A DNA stretch of 64,000 nucleotides from Shewanella pneumatophori (GTDB lineage: Bacteria; Pseudomonadota; Gammaproteobacteria; Enterobacterales; Shewanellaceae), in the NCBI RefSeq assembly GCF_023283895.1, contig NZ_JAKILB010000003.1, positions 124,001 through 188,000 of the forward strand. Direction: 5' to 3'. Positions 33,402-43,375 of this stretch are shown here, piece by piece. The notes below the pieces were generated by a model. The model was not told where the DNA came from. It saw only the letters and a list, made by a program, of their open reading frames with translations, and made no database searches. The position numbers and the translations under genes were made by a program. Each line of letters opens with the position of its first letter. Positions within the stretch are counted from its first letter, which is position 1.

Positions 33402-35528
33402 ATGAGTGTTTTAATGTGGTCCAAATTATACTCACGTGTAACGGCCACTGAACCCACATTAGTTGAGCAACTCAAACTCTGGCAACAACCTTCTGATGCA
33501 ACTGCATTAGCAATTATTCAAGGGCAACATTTTGTTGCTGCGAACTTACCTGCGCTCAACTATTTTGAGAGCCAAGAACAAAACTTCCTTCATGCTACGC
33601 CTTTTGATTTCTCTCCCCGCATTCAGTCGTCAGGGAAAAGCAGCGTAGAGTATGGTCAGCAAATGCTTAAGCAGGCAACCAAAGGCGAAACCGTCTCTTT
33701 TACTTGGCTGCATATGAGCCAGCAAGGTAAAGAGTTACCAACAATTCTGTCTTTCTATCCTGCCCAGCTAGATGATAAGCCGGTGATTATCGCCGCGTTT
33801 CAGCCGATGGACAGACGTAAACGCAGCCGGGTAACCTTTAGTAATGGCTTTGAAAGTTTACCTAAAGAGCTGATGTCGATTACCCTAGAGGACAGCGCCG
33901 AAGCCGTTTATATCACTGATGAAAACAGCCTGATCTTAGCTGTGAATAAGGCTATGTGCCGAATTTGTGGCTTTAGTGCTGAACACTTACTGGGAAAAAC
34001 GCCAACCGAGCTAAAACTTGAATTAGACGACTCTCGCTCACCATCGACTTATAAAAGAAGCTGGCAAGGTGAGGTCTGGAAAGCGCGGTCTGATGGCTCA
34101 ACATTCCCAGCATGGCAAAGTTGTCGCCGAATTTTTGCCGACGAGCAGGTATTTTACGTCAACTTATTTAGCGACATTAGCGAGAAAAAGGCGCTTGAAG
34201 CCAAACTCACTCAGCAAGCTATGTATGACAAACTGACAGGGCTACCTAACCGCTTTCATCTAATTAAGATCTTAAATACCGCCATAGCCAATATTAAGCA
34301 CTCGCCCGATCTGATGGGCGCATTAATGTTTTTAGACCTGAATGGCTTTAAAAATATCAATGACAGTTTTGGCCATTCAACTGGCGACAAAGTATTGCAG
34401 TTAGTTGCAGCTCGTTTAGAGACCTGTTGTATCGAAAATGCTGAAATAGCCCGTCTTGGTGGTGACGAATTTACTCTGGTGTTACCACGTTGCCAGAATA
34501 AAGAGGAGATTGAAGCCTTCTCCGAGCTGGTATTGTCGTTATTTGAGGCACCATTTGAGATCGACGGCCAAAAGTTCTACCTTGGCACAAGTATCGGCAT
34601 TTCACTGTTTCCACAGCAAAGTGCTGATCCTAACAAGCTATTAAGCATGGCCGATACTGCTATGTACTCAGCAAAGAACAGCCCAAGCCATATTCGTTTT
34701 TACAATACAACCATTCGCGAAGCCGCAGAGAAAAAACTGCATATCCTAAATGACTTACGCCATGCACAAAGCCTAAGACAATTTAGCTTGGTATATCAAA
34801 GTGTGGTTGATCTTGAGTCGAATGCTACCATTGGTGTTGAAGCACTGCTGCGCTGGCAGCGCGCTAATGGTGAGATGCTAGAGGCACGCGACTTTTTGCC
34901 ACTACTTGAAGAAACTGGCTCTATGATAAGTGTTGGCCAATGGGCATTTGAACAAGCTTGCCTACAAATGGTGGAATGGCATCAAACCTATAATCCAGAG
35001 CTAAAAATTAGCGTCAATATATCAGGCTCTCAACTTGAGCATCCAGACTTTATCAGCATGGTAGAAAGCACACTGACAAAAACTCAACTACCAGCGAGCG
35101 CCCTAGTAATAGAGATAACGGAAAGTGCTTTGATACGCCGCCCAGCACTGATTAGCAAAGTATTAGGCCAGCTTAAAACAATGGGTATTAGTATCGCGAT
35201 TGATGATTTTGGCGCGGGGCTTTCTTCGCTAAGTAGAATAGCCAGTTTACCTATTGATGTGCTGAAAATAGACTCGGGGTTTGTTCAGCAAGTCGATAGT
35301 CTACAAGGGCAAAACCTATGCCGCGCTATAATTCAACTCACACAAACTTTAGGCATAGACTTTATTGTTGAAGGCATAGAAAACCAACACCAAAGAGATA
35401 CCCTGCTATCTATGGGTAAAGGTATGGGACAAGGCTTTTACTTTGGTAAGCCGGTAAAAGCACAGCGCTTTTCAGCGCAAGTATTTAGCGAAGTCATAGA
35501 CAGTGTAAGCAAGCGTCACCTCGCTTAA
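33402..35528 (+). CDS. PAS-GGDEF-EAL cyclic-di-GMP turnover protein
   Basis: 708 aa. The N-terminal 150 residues have no known domain. A PAS domain lies at about 158-265 (AVYITDENSLILAVNKAMCRICGFSAEHLLGKTP). The GGDEF domain has intact GGDEF (353-357, ARLGGDEFTLVLPR) without a visible RxxD inhibitory site. The EAL domain has EALLRW (480-485) and the DDFGAGLSS and ITES motifs. Both catalytic signatures are intact, so it could make or break c-di-GMP. No membrane segment is evident, so it is likely cytosolic. It is a single gene preceded by a 367-bp region with a dyad. Confidence 0.95.
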   Translation: MSVLMWSKLYSRVTATEPTLVEQLKLWQQPSDATALAIIQGQHFVAANLPALNYFESQEQNFLHATPFDFSPRIQSSGKSSVEYGQQMLKQATKGETVSFTWLHMSQQGKELPTILSFYPAQLDDKPVIIAAFQPMDRRKRSRVTFSNGFESLPKELMSITLEDSAEAVYITDENSLILAVNKAMCRICGFSAEHLLGKTPTELKLELDDSRSPSTYKRSWQGEVWKARSDGSTFPAWQSCRRIFADEQVFYVNLFSDISEKKALEAKLTQQAMYDKLTGLPNRFHLIKILNTAIANIKHSPDLMGALMFLDLNGFKNINDSFGHSTGDKVLQLVAARLETCCIENAEIARLGGDEFTLVLPRCQNKEEIEAFSELVLSLFEAPFEIDGQKFYLGTSIGISLFPQQSADPNKLLSMADTAMYSAKNSPSHIRFYNTTIREAAEKKLHILNDLRHAQSLRQFSLVYQSVVDLESNATIGVEALLRWQRANGEMLEARDFLPLLEETGSMISVGQWAFEQACLQMVEWHQTYNPELKISVNISGSQLEHPDFISMVESTLTKTQLPASALVIEITESALIRRPALISKVLGQLKTMGISIAIDDFGAGLSSLSRIASLPIDVLKIDSGFVQQVDSLQGQNLCRAIIQLTQTLGIDFIVEGIENQHQRDTLLSMGKGMGQGFYFGKPVKAQRFSAQVFSEVIDSVSKRHLA

Positions 35529-35602
35529 TAAGGTAGCTACGCCAAGCACGCTGAATAGGTTATTCAGTGTCGCTCCCTGCAAAAGCTTGTGCCGGCGTAG
35601 CC

Positions 35603-35630
35603 ACGTTTATCACCTAAAGGCGATAAACGT
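35603..35630 (+). other. Hairpin downstream of the GGDEF-EAL gene
   Basis: ACGTTTATC-A-CC-TAAA-GG-C-GATAAACGT forms an 11-12 bp stem with one mismatch and no U-run. A second small stem CTGAATA/TATTCAG precedes it at about 35551-35567. It may end the transcript in a factor-assisted way. Confidence 0.45.
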
Positions 35631-35781
35631 ATTAGAGCTTATTTAAGATGAAATTAGCGTGATTACTACGAGATTTCTTCTAGGAAAAACCATTCTAAAT
35701 CACAAAAGCACACATCAATATTTGCACTCGAGCTAGGCCATTTTATTGGCTTATTACCACTAAAAATATCAGCTTTAAAAA

Positions 35782-36375
35782 CTAACGATATCTCGCTCTT
35801 ACCTCTGCAGGCATAGAGGCTAATCGCTGCTCAACCATAGCATTTAATGCATTAGTTAATGGCGTGACATTGTGATTATCATCAATCGCTTTTAGCATCA
35901 TAGCCGCAGCTTCTAATGTTGATAAGCTGTCGCTGCGACTTGCTTTACGAATGGTATAATTAGAGGCTGAATCTAAATCAAGGTGCAGCGCGGGATAAGC
36001 TTGCAGCCAAGGATTTAACTGCAACAACTTGTAAGCTTTACGCCAAGTGCCGTCAAGAAATAGCAGAATTACATCTTGCTCCACTTGTGTCTGATTGGCG
36101 CAGACACTGCTATCTGACGGGTAAACTAAATATACAGGCTTATTAGCCTGCGCGAGTTGTGTACGAAGCTCAGCAAAATCATCAGCATTCTCACCAACAA
36201 CGACTTGGGTGTCTTTAATAACCAACTCTAATAAACGCACACTATTCTTGGCATGCCCAACTTCACTGGGGTCTTGCAAAATAATCAGCGTAGGTTTGAC
36301 CTGCATAGGTTCAATGCTGGCACACAAACAAGCATTGTGCGGGTAATGACAATTTGGACAGTTGGGACGAGACAC
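35782..36375 (-). CDS. tapT: DTW-domain tRNA aminocarboxypropyltransferase (TapT/YfiP family)
   Basis: 197 aa from the GTG at 36375 with AGAGG just upstream; a TTG 7 codons earlier is possible. The N-terminus has a zinc-type Cys cluster (CPNCHYPHNACLC). The DTW-domain signature is FLDGTWRKAYKLL, followed by IRKASRSDSLSTLEA. This family adds the acp group from SAM to uridine in tRNA (acp3U47 in E. coli by TapT). The length is slightly shorter than the E. coli protein (232 aa), as many marine homologues appear to be. The assignment to TapT rather than another DTW paralogue is by family only. Confidence 0.85.
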   Translation of the reverse strand: MSRPNCPNCHYPHNACLCASIEPMQVKPTLIILQDPSEVGHAKNSVRLLELVIKDTQVVVGENADDFAELRTQLAQANKPVYLVYPSDSSVCANQTQVEQDVILLFLDGTWRKAYKLLQLNPWLQAYPALHLDLDSASNYTIRKASRSDSLSTLEAAAMMLKAIDDNHNVTPLTNALNAMVEQRLASMPAEVRARYR

Positions 36376-36460
36376 AAAACCTCTAAAAAATAGCAATTGA
36401 TGACCAGCAAAGTTTAGCTGACCAACAGCTTAAATAATATGGAAACACCACTTGGTAATA

Positions 36461-36498
36461 ATAAAAAGCCCACATAGGTGGTTAATCTATGCAGGCTT
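36461..36498 (-). terminator. Terminator of the Bcr/CflA transporter gene
   Basis: An imperfect stem AAGCC-CA-CATAG / CTATG-CA-GGCTT with a TTTTTATTATT tract on minus, 29 bp after the stop. Confidence 0.75.
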
Positions 36499-36526
36499 AG
36501 GGTGAATCATTGAGAGCAGATAACGC

Positions 36527-37729
36527 TTAGTAAGCGTGCTGCTCTTGATGCCAGTGATCTAACTTTGGCATTGCCATTACCACGAGTAATAGGCTAGTCA
36601 AACAGCCCATCAATAGCGCGACAGCGTATGGTGCTGGCAAACTTGTTTGCTGCACTAATGCCGCCAATAAAGACGCGCCGCTCATTTGAATGAAACCTAA
36701 CATTGCAGTTGCAGTACCCGCTCTTTCACCAAAAGCCGACAGTGCCATGCTGGTTGCAGGGCCAAGCAATAAAGCAAAACCAATACAAAGCAACATCATA
36801 GGCAGCATGTAGCTATAAGCAGCCAGCAGTCCTGCTTGAGGACCAAATACTTGCACTGCAACCTGCGATAATGCAGAGGCCAGCATCAATACTAGCGCAG
36901 TTATAACGGTTGGTCGGTTACCCAGCTTTTTAATCACTAGCGGTGCAGTGAAACAAGCAATGATATTAACCGCAGCGTTTAAACCAAATAAGCCGCTAAA
37001 TACCAACTCTGACACACCAAGGTGACCAATCAACCAAACTGGAGCGTAGGATACGTAGCTAATAATTGCCGCCATCCCCGCCATACATGCAAGGGCATAG
37101 AACACAAAGTGTGGGTCAGAAATAACCGGCTTATAGCGCGCCCAGCGGTATAGTGGACCGTCACTTGACGTATTTTGTGGACGAGTTTCTGGCAACCGTA
37201 AAACCACTAGCGCCAGAACGAGCAAGCCATATAACGCCATAAAGATGAAATTCGATCGCCAGCCAAACTGCAGTGCTAACATGCCGCCCAGAGTCGGTGC
37301 AAGCGCTGGAATAATGCAGATCATGCCGTTTAAGTAACTGTAATAACGCGCGCCCTCTTTAGGCGAGAAACAATCTCTTACCGCACTAAACACCACAATT
37401 GAAGTAGAGCATGCCGCCAAGCCTTGCATCACACGAGCAATCTGTAACCAATGAAACTCTGCAGCAATTGCAGCAAGCACGCTACTAATGATGTAAAAAA
37501 TAATACCGCCTAAGGCAACAGGGCGACGACCATAGCGATCGGCAAGCGGACCAATTAATAACTGACCGGTACCCATTGCAAACAGGAAAAGCACTAACGT
37601 TGATTGAATTTCACTCGCAGACACGGAAAATTCAGCAGCCATCGCAGGCATAGAAGGAAGGTAAATATCGATCGCCAGGGGACTTAAAATCACCAGGGGC
37701 AATAAAATGGGTAACAAACTGCGGCGCAT
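36527..37729 (-). CDS. Bcr/CflA-family multidrug efflux transporter (MFS)
   Basis: 400 aa from the ATG at 37729. The open frame extends 99 codons further upstream into the divergent LysR gene, but that part is not homologous to MFS. The start is MRRSLLPILLPLVILSPLAIDIYLPSMPAMAAEF, a hallmark of Bcr/CflA drug-H+ antiporters. Twelve membrane segments are expected, with the motif A-type loop GPLADRYGRRPVALGG between TM2 and TM3. Substrates are typically bicyclomycin, chloramphenicol or sulfonamides, but the specific drug is not predictable. It is divergent from a LysR gene, a common local-regulator layout. Confidence 0.92.
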   Translation of the reverse strand: MRRSLLPILLPLVILSPLAIDIYLPSMPAMAAEFSVSASEIQSTLVLFLFAMGTGQLLIGPLADRYGRRPVALGGIIFYIISSVLAAIAAEFHWLQIARVMQGLAACSTSIVVFSAVRDCFSPKEGARYYSYLNGMICIIPALAPTLGGMLALQFGWRSNFIFMALYGLLVLALVVLRLPETRPQNTSSDGPLYRWARYKPVISDPHFVFYALACMAGMAAIISYVSYAPVWLIGHLGVSELVFSGLFGLNAAVNIIACFTAPLVIKKLGNRPTVITALVLMLASALSQVAVQVFGPQAGLLAAYSYMLPMMLLCIGFALLLGPATSMALSAFGERAGTATAMLGFIQMSGASLLAALVQQTSLPAPYAVALLMGCLTSLLLVVMAMPKLDHWHQEQHAY

Positions 37730-37829
37730 TATCTTTCTCTGTATTTGGAAAACAGCGTTATAGTAGTCAATCTGTGGTATGAACAGAAATGATATTATTT
37801 CCATAATGAATTTCCACTGAGGAATATCT

Positions 37830-38798
37830 GTGAAACTTGATAATCTAGCCCGCATCGACCTTAACTTGTTAGTTATTTTACAGGTACTTATAGAGGAAGA
37901 GAGTGTTACTCGAGCTGCAAGCCGCTTACACGTAAGCCAATCAGCCTTAAGCAAAAGTTTAAACCGCTTACGAGAAACCTTAGGTGATCCGTTATTTTTA
38001 CGCACCGCCCACGGACTAAAACCCACAGCCCATGCGGTTCAGCTTGGTAAAATGTTGCCGCAAAGCCTGCAAGGCTTATATCAACTCACCTTACCGCCCA
38101 GCTTCACAGCGCATAACAGTACTCGCCAGTTTGCTTTTGCTATGGTTGAAAGCGCCTATGAAACCTTAATACCTTATTTTATTGGTACTTTGCTCAACCG
38201 CGCTCCTAACTTGAAGTTAGAGAGTTTTGTTTGGAACGAACATTCTATTCAGGCATTGCAACAAGGTCAGATCGACTTTGGGATCTCTGGACGAGAGCTA
38301 CATCCACAAGCTGCTTTTCAAGTGGACCGCTTACCTGAAGGGATCGCTCACCAAACACTGTTTACTGATCATCAAGTATGTTTAGTACGCCAAGATCACC
38401 CAATTATTTCTACCATTACTGCAGGGCATTGGGATCTAGATATCTACCTTGATATGTCGCACGTGCAGGTCCGCTGTGAGGGTAATGACTGGTGGGCATT
38501 AGACTATCACTTAGCTGAACTTGGCCATCACCGCCAGCTAAGCACCATAGTGCCTGATTTTTATGGCGCAGCTAGCGTATGTGCCCATAGCGACCTAATC
38601 TTTACCTTACCCTCTAGTTTTGCCAAGCATGCTCAAAAGCTCTACCCGTTAGTGGAGCTAACATTGCCATTTGAATTTATTCCGCTGGCTTATGTCCTAC
38701 TTTGGCATGAGCGTAACAGCGATGATCCGGGGCACCGATGGGTAAAAGAAATTATTTGTGAGAGCGTAGCTAACGCATTGGCTGCTGATAAAAGATAG
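37830..38798 (+). CDS. LysR-family regulator divergent from the efflux pump gene
   Basis: 322 aa from a GTG start with GAGG 7 nt upstream. N-terminus LARIDLNLLVILQVLIEEESVTRAASRLHVSQSALSKSLNRLRETLGDPLF, LeuO/NodD-like. The effector domain begins near residue 95 (FAFAMVESAYETLIPYF). It is divergent from the Bcr/CflA gene with 100 bp between, so it probably controls that transporter. Confidence 0.88.
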   Translation: MKLDNLARIDLNLLVILQVLIEEESVTRAASRLHVSQSALSKSLNRLRETLGDPLFLRTAHGLKPTAHAVQLGKMLPQSLQGLYQLTLPPSFTAHNSTRQFAFAMVESAYETLIPYFIGTLLNRAPNLKLESFVWNEHSIQALQQGQIDFGISGRELHPQAAFQVDRLPEGIAHQTLFTDHQVCLVRQDHPIISTITAGHWDLDIYLDMSHVQVRCEGNDWWALDYHLAELGHHRQLSTIVPDFYGAASVCAHSDLIFTLPSSFAKHAQKLYPLVELTLPFEFIPLAYVLLWHERNSDDPGHRWVKEIICESVANALAADKR

Positions 38799-38957
38799 GG
38801 CTTAGTACGTAAGATGAAGCTTTATTAACGTGATCTTAGCGTAAATAGTCGGCAAGATAGTTATCAGGTAGCAATAAGCAACATGAATAGATACAAATGA
38901 TTCAGTCCACATTCATCTTATTCGTGTAAGCTGATACCAAGATATTTGGGAGAACAT

Positions 38958-39314
38958 ATGATTTATAGCCAATTTCAACACAATCCGATGCAAAACCGAT
39001 TTTCAGGCACTCGCGGCTGGTTAGCATTCGTTATCGGCTTAGCTTTTATGACGCTAGCGCTGGTTGCACTGCCGTTTTTACTGCTATTTGGCGCAATTAC
39101 ATTTATCGCATTAAGCTTATTTGGTCGCGTGTTTTTAAAGCGTCAACTTGCACGCTTTCAAAAGCAGCAAGCTAGCCAAGAGCTTCATAGTGAAGAGTTT
39201 CAAGGGTCGCAATTCAAAGAAACGGCATTCAAAGAGAGCATGTTCAAAGAGTCTAAATCGACTGCACCTCGTCAAGGTCGCACATTTGAACATAACCCTA
39301 ATGAGCCAGTGTAA
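38958..39314 (+). CDS. Small inner-membrane protein with C-terminal FKE repeats
   Basis: 118 aa from the ATG at 38958 with GGGAG upstream. A hydrophobic hairpin spans about residues 22-60 (two segments), followed by a cytoplasmic basic helix FLKRQLARFQKQ. A repetitive acidic-basic tail has FKETAFKESMFKES. No family is recognised. It stands alone. Confidence 0.7.
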   Translation: MIYSQFQHNPMQNRFSGTRGWLAFVIGLAFMTLALVALPFLLLFGAITFIALSLFGRVFLKRQLARFQKQQASQELHSEEFQGSQFKETAFKESMFKESKSTAPRQGRTFEHNPNEPV

Positions 39315-39347
39315 TTCTCGTTAAATTACACCACCAGACCTACAGTA

Positions 39348-40685
39348 TTAAACCTGTAGGTCTGACGCGTTAAGAGGCCGAGATAACAAGGCCTCGAAGC
39401 GTGTCCATTTATCAGCTTGGTTGTTTGCTCTAGCTTCAACCCAAGCCGCCACAGCATCTTCACCCACGTTGTAATTAATCACATACGCTCGATTATGCAG
39501 AAAAAACTGCACCCGCTGCTTTGCCCGCGACTCAGGATATAACGCCCCTTCAACCAACATCTGCTCAGCGGTATCGGAGTCGACACAATTATCTGTTAAC
39601 TGCTGACAAACGTAGTTTTCATAATAAGTTAGCTGTTTGACTAATTTTAGCACCTTATGAAACAGCGCTAAATCACCACTTAACCCTGCCAATGGCATCA
39701 ATACGTCACGCTCAAATGACAGTACCTCTTCATCTGACATGATCAAACTTAATGCGTAATTGGCACTCCCCTCTGATAAGTAAGAAATCGGGCTATATAG
39801 AGGGTAGATGGCATACTCTAGCCACTGTTTAGTACCCACCAGCTTTTGCTCTTGCAGCACATTAAATACGTGATGTCCGGGATAACCTTCATGAGAGGCT
39901 AGCTCTAAATACCGCTCAATGCCTAGCGGCTGATCTTGATTCAACTGAATTAAGCTATGGGAGTTACCTTTGTACCAGTTATAGGCGGTCCACACTTGGT
40001 CGTTTACATATTCAATCTCAAAGCTCTCATGCGTAGGTAACTGCATATGCAAATTAGTAATATTTCGTGCTATCTCAACCGCAGCACTGAAAACAGCCGC
40101 GGCCTTATCTTTGGGGACTATAAACTGAGACTTAAACTGATTAAAACGCGCTGACAGCGCCCCCTCACCGGGCACCAATCTATCAATTTCAGCTAATAGT
40201 TTCTGATGATGTAATTCCCCTTTGCCAAAGAGGCTAGCAGTAACTGGGGTGTCATACAAAGCAGATGCTTCACTACTAAAGCTAAGCTTACTGCCTTGCA
40301 AAATACTGAGATAGGTTCCAATTGATGACCACTGTTGCTCAAGAAAGCGCCCACGTATTACCAGTTCTTGTGCCGTCACTTTATGCAAAATTTCTGTAAG
40401 CTCACTTGCACCAGATTTTTGCAGTTGCAGTAGTTCAGGGATGGGTTGCCAGTAGGTTTCTTTTTGCCACTGCTCAGGACCATAGTAAGCATCAACGTAA
40501 TAACTATCGTGCTGGCCGACCGCTAACGCTAAACGAACATAACGCTCTGCAAACTGATTTAATAGCTGTTCTTGTGATTGCGGGCTTATGGCTGCTATTT
40601 TACCTTGGCCAGGTTTAGTGTGTGGCAAATGCGCTCCTTGCTGGTCGGCTGTAAGTCGAAACAACAAAGAGTATACATTATACAA
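39348..40685 (-). CDS. DUF885-like predicted metallopeptidase
   Basis: 445 aa. The start is uncertain: the open frame begins with TTG at 40685, with no ribosome site, and the conserved part (AERYVRLALAVGQHDSYYVDAYYGP) starts near residue 47. The motif HEGYPGHHVFN at 265-275 and SEGSANYALSL fit the HEGxPGHH/EGxAxYA pattern of DUF885-type gluzincins. No signal peptide is visible, so it is probably cytosolic. The substrate is unknown. Confidence 0.75.
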   Translation of the reverse strand: MYNVYSLLFRLTADQQGAHLPHTKPGQGKIAAISPQSQEQLLNQFAERYVRLALAVGQHDSYYVDAYYGPEQWQKETYWQPIPELLQLQKSGASELTEILHKVTAQELVIRGRFLEQQWSSIGTYLSILQGSKLSFSSEASALYDTPVTASLFGKGELHHQKLLAEIDRLVPGEGALSARFNQFKSQFIVPKDKAAAVFSAAVEIARNITNLHMQLPTHESFEIEYVNDQVWTAYNWYKGNSHSLIQLNQDQPLGIERYLELASHEGYPGHHVFNVLQEQKLVGTKQWLEYAIYPLYSPISYLSEGSANYALSLIMSDEEVLSFERDVLMPLAGLSGDLALFHKVLKLVKQLTYYENYVCQQLTDNCVDSDTAEQMLVEGALYPESRAKQRVQFFLHNRAYVINYNVGEDAVAAWVEARANNQADKWTRFEALLSRPLNASDLQV

Positions 40686-40906
40686 TTATCAAGGTCGATT
40701 GACCTAAGCTTGAGACCGCGCTCCGGCTTAGATGCTTTAATCTAATGAATAGCACAAGCTGTACTGAAAGTTCCAGCAGCTATGGCATTGCGGCATATTG
40801 GATGGCTCAATAATCGCGAACTAGCATGAAAATAATTCGCGATAACAAATTGCATCATGGTCAAAAAGCACGGTAATTCGTAGCAAAAGTTGCCGCGAAC
40901 CTTGTA

Positions 40907-42325
40907 CTAAGTCGGCTCAGATAATAGCTCAGCCGCTTTATGCAACGATACCAGCTCGTCTTTAGAGGTTGTAACGGCTAATACTGCATCAACCTGCTGG
41001 GCTAGTGAGCGCCACAAAGGCAACAACACATCAAGCTCAGCCTGATTACTGCGTTCACGCGCCATCTTTAATAGCGCTGCGGCAGACACCACATCAATAC
41101 GTCCTAAAATACCGTCAGCAAGTGCAATACTCAGCTCTATCATTGCAGGTACGCTATGGCCGTATTTAATCACTTCGCGCAGATACGCCTCAGCTTGAGT
41201 AAGGTCTTGTCCCAATACTGAGTCTTCGTGCAGCATGCTTTGTGCCCGCGAGAACATCGCATCAAGCTGCCCCTGCTCTGCAGCTTCTGCCATCCAGTGA
41301 GCGCCCTTAACACTGTCTTGCTCACAGCCTTCACCGCGCGCCAGCATTAAAGCCAAATGATATTGTGCATGCGGGAAGCCCGCTTTAGCTGCGCGGCTAA
41401 TATATTTATATGCTTTGACTAAATCTTGCTGTTGGTAGTAAAGCACGCCAAGATTAGCCATCGCCTCAGATTGTTCAAGCTTGGCCGCTTGAGATAAGAA
41501 CTTCTCCGCAAGCGATAGATCTATCGCAAACTGCTCAGTACCCACAAGATAGAAATAACCAAGCAGCGCCATAGCGTTGGCGATACCTGCATCAGCAGCC
41601 TTAGCAATGGCTAACTCACCTGCCGCCACATCAGTCTCACCGCTATAGCCATGGATCAGCGATACGCCATGTTCATACAAAGCATTCAAATCTTTACTCT
41701 GGGCCTGTGCAAACCAGTAACTGGCTTGTTTAAGTGATGCAGTCGAACGATCTTCAACTGCATCTTCACCACTGCCTTGCAATGCGAGTTCTTGCTCGCG
41801 TTGCATTAATGCTCTGGTCTTTAGCGCCATGCCCACCAAATATTGTGACTCAGGATCACGCTCCATAACCGCGCGATAGCAGAGATCGCGGCCGGCTAAG
41901 GAGTCTGGCTCTTCAAAATAGAATTCTGGTTTATCTTGCTTGGTAACACCAGTAAATAAAGATTCTACCAATGCCAAAAGCTGCTTAATGGAGCGTTCAC
42001 TTAATTGCTGTAATTGCTCTGGTGTCAGGTGATATTTTTCTGGATGAGCACCGCGGTTACCGTCAGATCTTAGCTTGTGTAACGCTCGAGTTGTTTTAAC
42101 GTCGATAACTCGACGCTGATTCAATTGCTCAATGCGGTCGTATAAATTGGGGCTTTCAAAGCGTATTTGCTTAGGTTCAGCAAGCAAGCTAGTTAGCTTA
42201 TGACTAAAGCTACGTACATGCAGCAATGCCTGAGTTGGTACATCTTTGACGTAACTTTTGGCCTTGCGGTAATCTTCACCTAATTCAACTGAAAACAGAT
42301 TGACGAACTCGATATCGTTCAACAA
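40907..42325 (-). CDS. DUF4145 + Sel1-repeat protein
   Basis: 472 aa from a TTG codon with AGAGGT 7 nt upstream, which supports this unusual start. Residues about 20-115 look like DUF4145 (LLHVRSFSHKLTSLLAEPK ... LHKLRSDGNRGAHPEKY), a helical domain also seen at the N-terminus of type I restriction R subunits. Residues about 150-420 are Sel1-like repeats (ANAMALLGYFYLVG, AMANLGVLYYQQ, PHAQYHLALMLARGEG), a protein-interaction solenoid. There is no signal peptide. The function is unknown. DUF4145 occurs in several defence genes, so a role there is possible but unsupported by neighbours. Confidence 0.82.
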   Translation of the reverse strand: MLNDIEFVNLFSVELGEDYRKAKSYVKDVPTQALLHVRSFSHKLTSLLAEPKQIRFESPNLYDRIEQLNQRRVIDVKTTRALHKLRSDGNRGAHPEKYHLTPEQLQQLSERSIKQLLALVESLFTGVTKQDKPEFYFEEPDSLAGRDLCYRAVMERDPESQYLVGMALKTRALMQREQELALQGSGEDAVEDRSTASLKQASYWFAQAQSKDLNALYEHGVSLIHGYSGETDVAAGELAIAKAADAGIANAMALLGYFYLVGTEQFAIDLSLAEKFLSQAAKLEQSEAMANLGVLYYQQQDLVKAYKYISRAAKAGFPHAQYHLALMLARGEGCEQDSVKGAHWMAEAAEQGQLDAMFSRAQSMLHEDSVLGQDLTQAEAYLREVIKYGHSVPAMIELSIALADGILGRIDVVSAAALLKMARERSNQAELDVLLPLWRSLAQQVDAVLAVTTSKDELVSLHKAAELLSEPT

Positions 42326-42461
42326 GACTTTTACCTCTAATCACAACCTAAATAGTATCGCGACCTAGCCAGCCGCAATTGTCACGAAACAGGCTAACCT
42401 TGTAACGACTCACATATTAAAAAATCGCTACAAGGCTGACTAAAACTAGCTTTAATGCTAG

Positions 42462-43199
42462 TTATTCCTCTTCAGTTTCAACGTTGCCAGGCGTTGTAGG
42501 AGTTGGGCGTGACACCATATATAAACGAAACAATGCGACGTTAACGAATAGACCAAAAAACGCCACAGCCACGTCGCCAATTAGCTTCAATGGAATACCA
42601 CCAAGCTCAGTAATTTGCGCTAACACACCGCCAAATAACGACAGTGGAATATAAAGTAAGAAAATGGCCATGGTTTTAAATGCAATCGGCCCACTAAAAC
42701 TAAAGCTACGCTTAATGGCTTCCATAGGGGTCAACCTTTCAACAACCACCATGAAGTTGACGAAAGCAAGCCGTGCAAATAGGTAAACCGATGCCACTAA
42801 ACCAATCACACCTAGCATAGGGTTCACAGCCATTAGAACAAATACTGGCGCTAATACCGCAAGACCAGAGAACACACCAGCAAGTAGCAAGGCTGGCACA
42901 AAGTTAAAGCTGGTTTTTAAGATCATACCGTTACTTGGGCTATGACCTTGAGAACGAATTTCTAAAAATAGCGTCAATGCAGCAATCAAAAACGAAAACA
43001 CCAACAACAGCGCCATCATAGCAACCATATGGCTAGTGCCAAATTGCGGATTTTCTAGATCAGCTGAACTGATCTCTAAACTTAACCATAATTGTATGCC
43101 AACTTGCACAAACAAAATTGGCACAAACAAAAATGCTAACTGACTAATATTATTCTTAAAAAAGTTAAAAGCTTGAGTCAATATGTCTGACAGTGGCAT
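42462..43199 (-). CDS. YciC-like inner-membrane protein
   Basis: 245 aa from the ATG at 43199 with GGAAAG 4-6 nt upstream; the frame extends to a TTG four codons earlier. Five to six hydrophobic segments. The sequence resembles the YciC/UPF0259 family (PLSDILTQAFNFFKNNISQLAFLFVPIL; VVVERLTPMEAIKRSFSF). These proteins are uncharacterised. The acidic tail VETEEE is cytoplasmic. Confidence 0.8.
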   Translation of the reverse strand: MPLSDILTQAFNFFKNNISQLAFLFVPILFVQVGIQLWLSLEISSADLENPQFGTSHMVAMMALLLVFSFLIAALTLFLEIRSQGHSPSNGMILKTSFNFVPALLLAGVFSGLAVLAPVFVLMAVNPMLGVIGLVASVYLFARLAFVNFMVVVERLTPMEAIKRSFSFSGPIAFKTMAIFLLYIPLSLFGGVLAQITELGGIPLKLIGDVAVAFFGLFVNVALFRLYMVSRPTPTTPGNVETEEE

Positions 43200-43375
43200 A
43201 GGGCTTTCCAAAAGATAAAATTCAATTTCATGAGTTAGCGCTAAGGATACCCAAGTTTATAAGTGAATGCACAATTGAAATCACCAATTAGTTAACCGCT
43301 GAACACAAAAAAAATGCAAACAGATTGTTAAAAACGCTAGACTAGACAATATATAAACTACTAAGGATAGCCGCG

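Noticed and set aside
37730..38026. N-terminal extension of the Bcr/CflA transporter
   Set aside because: Overlaps the divergent LysR gene. The transporter family start MRRSLLPILL begins at 37729.
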